Positions 51,489-56,441 of a stretch of DNA of 56,441 nt are shown here, in pieces (position 1 is the first letter of the stretch; every line of letters begins with the position of its first letter). This DNA comes from Chloroflexota bacterium (GTDB lineage: Bacteria; Chloroflexota; UBA11872; VXOZ01). The notes beneath the pieces are model-generated. The model was not told the origin of the DNA. It saw nothing but the letters and a program-made list of their open reading frames with translations, and did no database searches. The stretch lies in assembly GCA_026710945.1 (NCBI GenBank), contig JAPOQA010000001.1, positions 1 to 56,441 on the forward strand, in the 5' to 3' direction. The position numbers and the translations under genes are program-made.

Positions 51489-54400
51489 GTAGCCCTGGCA
51501 CATCCGAAACTGCATCCAGGAGCCAGCGCCGCTCCGACCGCGCGCTCGCCGGAGATGTGTTTAGCCTGGGAATCTATGGTATATGGCGATTCGGACCGTG
51601 GCTGCTTCTCGCCACAGCGCTGTTGGTCGGCGCGTGGTTTCGGTTCACCGGCCTGGACTGGGATGCCAGCACGCACCTCCATCCGGATGAACGCCATATC
51701 ACCATTACGACGGCGCAGGTGCAGTGGCCGGGATCTCCCTTGCAGTACTTCGATACGGAGACCTCGCCCCTCAATCCATACAACCAGGGCGTTGGCTCCT
51801 TCGTCTACGGCACGCTGCCTATGTTCGTCACCAAGGCCGCGGCCGGCATTGTGGACAAAGATGCCTACGACGGCATTCACCTCGTCGGTCGCTTCCTCAC
51901 GGCCACTTTGGATGTCCTCATTATTTTGCTAGTCTTCCTCATTGCTCGCCGTCTGAGCGGCCGCTGGGGAGGAGCATTGGCCGCCGCTCTCTACGCCTGC
52001 GCGGTGCAGGCGATCCAGCAAGCTCACTTCTATACTGCCGACACGTGGGTAACATTCTTCGCTACGTTTGCGCTCTGGTGGGCGCTCCGCTGGCAAGAAG
52101 ATGGCCGATGGTACAACCTCGTCGGTGTCAGCGTCATTGCCGGCATGGCCCTGGCAAGCAAGCTTGGCGTAGCGACGCTTGCCGTTCCGATCGGCGTTGC
52201 ATTCATGTTGCGTGCCTGGCGGGAAACGCAATCACCGGCCTTGGCCCTGACCGGACGTCTGCTGGCGCGTCTCAGCGGCCATCTGCTGTTGGGCGGTGTG
52301 CTGGTGTATGCTACGCTCCGCCTCTTCTTGCCATACGTCTTCGCATCTGCTTCCCCATGGGACCCACGGCTCAATCCGCGCTATACTCAGGACATCGAGA
52401 CTTTGCGCTACTTGGCGGGGGGAGAGGCAGACTTTCCGCCGTCGTTTAGCTGGGCTACGGCCAACTACCCGTTGTTTCCTCTCGAACAAATGTTTCGCTG
52501 GGAAATGGGGTGGGCGCTCGCGGCAGTTGCGTGGCTGGGGTTGCTCTGGGGCATCTGGCGCATACTACGGCACAAAAACCTTGTTTTCGCGCCTGTTGTC
52601 GTGTGGGTGATTGTGCACTACGGCTACCAGGCCGCTCAATTCGCCAAACCGGGGCGCTACTTTCTGCCGGTCTATCCGGCATTTGCCGTACTTGGCGGCG
52701 TATTCCTCTGCTGGTTCGCCTGCAATCTCTCGCAGGGCAATGTACACGCCTGGCTGCAACGCATCGGCCCGCTGGCAAGGTTTGCCCGCAGAGACAGAGC
52801 CGCACGGCGCAGCCGATGGCTGCCTTACGCCGGCCTGGGACTTACAGTCGTCGTGCTGATGGGTGCATTTGCCTGGGCATTTGCCTACACACGAATCTAC
52901 ACCGAGCCGGTGGCCCGCGTACGCGCCAGCGAATGGATCTATCGGAACGTCCCAGCCGGCGCAGTGCTCGCAGCAGAACACTGGGATGACGCGCTCCCGC
53001 TGCGGCTCTCCGAGCAGGTGGGCACACCCGGCCAATTTCAATATGTTCAGCTTCCCGTCTTCGCCCCGGACACGAGCGAAAAACTGGAGGAGATGGTCCA
53101 CGCCTTGACTCAAGCGGACTACGTTGTCATCAGCAGTAACCGCACCCACGGCGTCATCCGGCAGCTTCCGGCGCGCTATCCCATGACGGCACAGTACTAT
53201 CGTCAGATCTTCGCGGGTACGCTTGGCTTTGCACCCCTGCGGACCTTCACCCATTTTCCCAGTCTCTTCGGCTGGGAAATTGACGACAGTCAAGCGGAAG
53301 AGCAGTTCATTGTTTTCGACCATCCGACGGTCCATGTCTTCGTGAAGACCGCCGGCTTTGATCCGGAACGGGTGAGAGCAGTGCTCTCACCGCACCTTTC
53401 GACCTTGCCTCAAGCCCTCACACCGGGGCAACTTGCGTATAACGGCCTCTTACTTACTGCGGCGCAGCAGGAGGGCCTCAAAGAGCGCGGCACGTGGTCG
53501 GCGTACTTCGACCGCAACAGCATCGTCAACGCTGTGCCGTGGCTGGTGTGGTGGCTGGCGATTCTGCTCCTGGGTTGGATAACCTGGCCCTTGCTGTGGC
53601 GTATCTTTCCCATGGTGCCCGATCGCGGCTATCTGCTGGCGAAGAGCATCGGTCTTCTCTTCAGCGCGTACATTCCCTGGTTGCTGGTAAGCAACGGTTT
53701 GCCCGCAACCGGACGCGCCGGCACGTTGCTTGCCATCGCCGTGATTGGACTGGCCAGCGCCTGGGTGCTTAGCCGCACCTGGAAGCGATTCATTCACTTC
53801 TTGAAAAAGCAACGCGCGGAGATCTTGATTGGCGAAGCGGTCTTTACCGGCGTCTTTGTGTTCTTCCTTTGGGTGCGCCTGACGAATCCCGATCTCTGGC
53901 ATCAGCACTACGGCGGCGAGAAACCGATGGACTTTGCCCACGTGAATGCTCTCATCAAAGCCGGAGCGTATCCGCCGTACGACCCGTGGTTCGCGGGCGG
54001 TTATGTCAACTATTACTACATGGGGCACCAGGTTTTCAGCTCCTTGATTCGCTTGCTCGGAATCGTACCGTCGGTGGCGTACAACCTGGTCGTGCCGCTG
54101 ATTGCCGCCCTTCTGGCGGCAAACGTATACACGTTTGGGACTACGGTATGGCGTCACGCCACGCGCGGCATGCGGCTGCTCGCGGGAGTTGGCGGAATCG
54201 TCTTCGTAGCGTTGCTAGGCAACTTGGAAGCCGCCCTGCAGTGGTTTCGGAAACTAGCGGCGATTGATACTCCCGACCACTTACCCACAGGCGGCGCATG
54301 GCTGGGACAAACCCTGGTCAACCTACTGCGGGGCGAGCCGCCACCCGGCTTTGACTACTGGCTCAGCACGCGGCTGATCGAAGGCGCCATTCACGAATTT

Positions 54401-55846
54401 CCCTTCTTCAGCTTCCTCTACGGCGACCTGCATCCCCACGTGCTGGCGCTTCCGTTCACCATGGTGGCGCCGGTGGTCGCTTTGGCCTTAGTCTTGAGCT
54501 ACCGGAATAGACCTGCGTACGAAGCGCAGATCACCGGCCCGGCTCCGGTCAATTGGCTGCGTCCGCTGCTGCGCTTTCCCACGTTACCGCTGTTGCTTCT
54601 CGGTGGGTTCGTGCTGGGCTTTCTCCGTACCGCGAATACGTGGGACTATCCTACCTACGCTTTGCTCCTCGGCGGCGCGGTGGTGCTGGTCGAACGTCGC
54701 GGTCTGATCCGGTTGGAGATACCGGCATGGGTGCGCCTCGGCGCAGCGGGTATCGGACTATATCTCGTCGGTCGCATCGCCTTTGCACCGTATCTCGACC
54801 ACTACCAGTCGTTTTTCCTCGGCGTGAACGGCACTGAATTCCAAACCCCGCTGTGGCAGTATCTCGTGATCCACGGCGTGCTGCTCTTTTTCGTCGCCGC
54901 TTTCTTGGTGCGGGAGTTGCTCCACTTGCGCTCAGCGTACGACATCCGCGTCTTAGGCACTTTGCTCGTACTTCAGATTGCGCTTGCAAGTGTGCTCTGG
55001 CAGCGGCCGATCGTCCTCTTGCTTCAGACTGCCCTTGTGTTGGCGCTCCTCGTGGCATTGCGCCCCCAAGCGGCGCGACCCACTCGACTGCTGGCCGGTA
55101 TGGTAGCGCTGGCGGCGCTGCTGGGCATTATCCCTGAATTCCTCGCCATTGACGGCGACGTGGGGCGCATGAACACCGTCTTCAAGTTCTATCTCCAAGC
55201 CTGGACTCTGCTGGCACTCGTAGCGGCTGCCATGCTGCCGTACCTCTGGCAGCAGATCCACTTGCGGCGCATCCTCCTGCCGGTGGGCGCACTGCTCGTC
55301 TTACTGGCCCTGCTTTACCCGCTCTCGGCGATTCCGAGCCGCGGTCAGCACCGCCTGGTACCGGACCTCGTCACCCTGGACGGCGCGGCGTTCATGGAGC
55401 AGGCGGTGATCCACGATCAGGACCGCGAAATACCGCTCAAGTGGGATGCGGAAGCAATCCGCTGGCTGCAAGACAATATCGAAGGTACACCCACGATGTT
55501 GGAAGCGACCATCCCCTACTTCCGCTGGGGCGCGCGCGTCGCCATTCACACCGGCCTGCCCACGGTGCTGGGTTGGGACTCGCATGAATGGCTCCAGCGC
55601 TGGGAATACCGCCCCATGATCGAGCAACGCAGGGTGGACGTCCAGACGATCTACGAGACCGCGGACTACGGCCTGGCTTTGCGGCTGCTGCGGCAATACA
55701 ACGTGGACTACATCTACCTGGGAGACCTGGAACGCGCCTACTACACGGGCCCAGGCCTGGGGAAATTCGACCTGATGGGCGACTTGGGAATTACGCCAGT
55801 CTACGCCAACGAACGTGTGACGATCTACCGCGTGGAGCAGCGCTGA
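51485..55846 (+). CDS. Giant fused membrane protein: GT39-like half plus DUF2298 (Chlor_Arch_YYY) half
   Basis: A 1453-residue polytopic membrane protein with more than 20 hydrophobic segments. The first half (about 30-600) resembles GT39/Agl23-type proteins: LDWDASTHLHPDERHITITT carries an acidic loop of the kind seen in Dol-P-sugar transferases, and a soluble loop follows around residues 470-650. The second half (about 690-1453) matches DUF2298: LTNPDLWHQHYGGEKPMDFA, PPYDPWFAGGYVNYYYMGH, FPFFSFLYGDLHPHVLALPF, LRTANTWDYPTYALLL and GRMNTVFKFYLQAW. In many genomes these are two genes. It is probably a surface or protein glycosylation enzyme; the donor is unknown. It starts at ATG 51485 overlapping the GT4 gene. 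Confidence 0.9.
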   Translation: MSSPGTSETASRSQRRSDRALAGDVFSLGIYGIWRFGPWLLLATALLVGAWFRFTGLDWDASTHLHPDERHITITTAQVQWPGSPLQYFDTETSPLNPYNQGVGSFVYGTLPMFVTKAAAGIVDKDAYDGIHLVGRFLTATLDVLIILLVFLIARRLSGRWGGALAAALYACAVQAIQQAHFYTADTWVTFFATFALWWALRWQEDGRWYNLVGVSVIAGMALASKLGVATLAVPIGVAFMLRAWRETQSPALALTGRLLARLSGHLLLGGVLVYATLRLFLPYVFASASPWDPRLNPRYTQDIETLRYLAGGEADFPPSFSWATANYPLFPLEQMFRWEMGWALAAVAWLGLLWGIWRILRHKNLVFAPVVVWVIVHYGYQAAQFAKPGRYFLPVYPAFAVLGGVFLCWFACNLSQGNVHAWLQRIGPLARFARRDRAARRSRWLPYAGLGLTVVVLMGAFAWAFAYTRIYTEPVARVRASEWIYRNVPAGAVLAAEHWDDALPLRLSEQVGTPGQFQYVQLPVFAPDTSEKLEEMVHALTQADYVVISSNRTHGVIRQLPARYPMTAQYYRQIFAGTLGFAPLRTFTHFPSLFGWEIDDSQAEEQFIVFDHPTVHVFVKTAGFDPERVRAVLSPHLSTLPQALTPGQLAYNGLLLTAAQQEGLKERGTWSAYFDRNSIVNAVPWLVWWLAILLLGWITWPLLWRIFPMVPDRGYLLAKSIGLLFSAYIPWLLVSNGLPATGRAGTLLAIAVIGLASAWVLSRTWKRFIHFLKKQRAEILIGEAVFTGVFVFFLWVRLTNPDLWHQHYGGEKPMDFAHVNALIKAGAYPPYDPWFAGGYVNYYYMGHQVFSSLIRLLGIVPSVAYNLVVPLIAALLAANVYTFGTTVWRHATRGMRLLAGVGGIVFVALLGNLEAALQWFRKLAAIDTPDHLPTGGAWLGQTLVNLLRGEPPPGFDYWLSTRLIEGAIHEFPFFSFLYGDLHPHVLALPFTMVAPVVALALVLSYRNRPAYEAQITGPAPVNWLRPLLRFPTLPLLLLGGFVLGFLRTANTWDYPTYALLLGGAVVLVERRGLIRLEIPAWVRLGAAGIGLYLVGRIAFAPYLDHYQSFFLGVNGTEFQTPLWQYLVIHGVLLFFVAAFLVRELLHLRSAYDIRVLGTLLVLQIALASVLWQRPIVLLLQTALVLALLVALRPQAARPTRLLAGMVALAALLGIIPEFLAIDGDVGRMNTVFKFYLQAWTLLALVAAAMLPYLWQQIHLRRILLPVGALLVLLALLYPLSAIPSRGQHRLVPDLVTLDGAAFMEQAVIHDQDREIPLKWDAEAIRWLQDNIEGTPTMLEATIPYFRWGARVAIHTGLPTVLGWDSHEWLQRWEYRPMIEQRRVDVQTIYETADYGLALRLLRQYNVDYIYLGDLERAYYTGPGLGKFDLMGDLGITPVYANERVTIYRVEQR

Positions 55847-55904
55847 GGAAACTATGACAAGCCTAAGGGATCGTAGGCACTTCTCAGTAGATCCCAACAT
55901 CTCC

Positions 55905-56426
55905 CTAATCCCGTTTTACGCTGGGGTAAGTGTCACAGTACCCTATGTGGTGTGTGCCTTCTGCTTCCTTACGGATAAGCGCGAGCACGGCTGCAGTTGC
56001 TTCTTCCTCGGAGAGACCGGCTTGCACCTGTGAGGCAGCAGCTTTCAACCAGATCTCCAGCATGTGGTTCTGCCCTTGGTCAAGCTGATTGGGATTTGGC
56101 TTTCCGGCTATGCCAAAGCGTTCATACCACCATACGAGGCCAACTGTATACGCAAGCACTTCCTCGGCCTCACACCCCTCTTTGGATGCGAGTGGCCTTC
56201 CCTCGCGCGCAACCTGATGGAGATAGGCATGGATGATTTCATGTGCTAGCACTGCTGCTAGAAGGTCTACGCTAAATTCCTGGTAGTACCTCTGGTTGAA
56301 CACGATACGCTCTCGGTTGGGGTCATAGTGAGCATAGGTACCTTCACGCAATGCCTTCCATTCAACGACTGTGCCAAGCTCTTGCCAAGAGGCCATCAGC
56401 CCCTGCCCGGTAGGAGTAGTTGCCAT
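55905..56426 (-). CDS. Zincin-like metallopeptidase domain protein (possibly truncated by window edge)
   Basis: A 173-residue reading with LAAVLAHEIIHAYLHQ (HExxH zinc motif) and, about 15 residues on, KEGCEAEEVLAYTVGLVWWY, a plausible third ligand and conserved glutamates. This fits a small zinc metallopeptidase-like domain but I do not recognise a named family. The ATG at 56426 is inside an open frame that continues to the window edge (at least five more codons), so the N-terminus may be longer. The C-terminus is an alpha-helical, glutamate-rich stretch (LSEEEATAAVLALIRKEAE). Confidence 0.7.
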   Translation of the reverse strand: MATTPTGQGLMASWQELGTVVEWKALREGTYAHYDPNRERIVFNQRYYQEFSVDLLAAVLAHEIIHAYLHQVAREGRPLASKEGCEAEEVLAYTVGLVWWYERFGIAGKPNPNQLDQGQNHMLEIWLKAAASQVQAGLSEEEATAAVLALIRKEAEGTHHIGYCDTYPSVKRD

Positions 56427-56441
56427 TACCGTTGCCGCCTG

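Overview
This is a bacterial chromosomal segment of moderately high GC, probably from an uncultured Chloroflexota member. The main pointers are a 1453-residue membrane protein that fuses a GT39-like half to a DUF2298 (Chlor_Arch_YYY) half, a family type best known from Chloroflexi and archaea, and intergenic spaces loaded with short GC-rich palindromic repeats. The phylum assignment is an inference; no rRNA is present.

Layout. Left edge: the start of an IS1182-like transposase runs off the window, then an O-antigen-ligase-like protein and biotin protein ligase. 4.1-7.1 kb: the conserved rpmH-rnpA-yidD-yidC-khpB cluster on the minus strand; rpmH and rnpA are too short or too unusual to be found by ORF length alone. 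7.3-10.9 kb: cupin, Gfo/Idh/MocA protein, asparaginase, membrane protein. 11.3 kb: tRNA-Cys with its own promoter and terminator. 11.7-13.5 kb: ybaB-recR-M14 peptidase. 13.7-19.7 kb: rpsA, a stand-alone triple Clp-N protein, clpC, radA. 20.4-23.9 kb: ispD-ispF-cysE-cysS. 24.2-27.8 kb: a dop-pup-pafA pupylation locus whose small Pup gene starts with GTG and encodes a C-terminal Gly-Gly-Glu. 28-28.6 kb: five 129-bp tandem repeats, then a nitrilase-family hydrolase. 29.9-31.7 kb: a two-gene AAA (DUF3696)/PIN-like module. 31.9-39.0 kb: a complete branched-chain amino acid type ABC importer (two tandem binding proteins, LivH, LivM, LivG, LivF). 39.2-40.5 kb: two tandem HigB/HigA-like toxin-antitoxin pairs with truncated antitoxins. 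40.5-41.4 kb: a complete IS5-family (IS427-type) element. 41.5-45.4 kb: a tightly coupled operon of UvrD-like helicase, DarT-like ADP-ribosyltransferase and ADP-ribosylglycohydrolase. 45.5-56.4 kb: Mrp/ApbC, M16 protease, lipoprotein, methyltransferase, GT4 glycosyltransferase, the giant membrane protein and a zincin-like protein.

How it fits together. Housekeeping blocks (translation, membrane insertion, isoprenoid and cysteine metabolism, Clp proteolysis) alternate with an accessory belt at about 28-45 kb holding repeats, an IS, toxin-antitoxin pairs and two candidate defence modules. The most promising undescribed system is the helicase/DarT/ADP-ribosylglycohydrolase operon (41.5-45.4 kb): its gene overlaps and Shine-Dalgarno placement suggest one functional unit, and it pairs a DarT-type enzyme with an ARH-type hydrolase instead of the usual DarG macrodomain antitoxin. 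The AAA/PIN pair and the pupylation locus without proteasome genes in the window come next.
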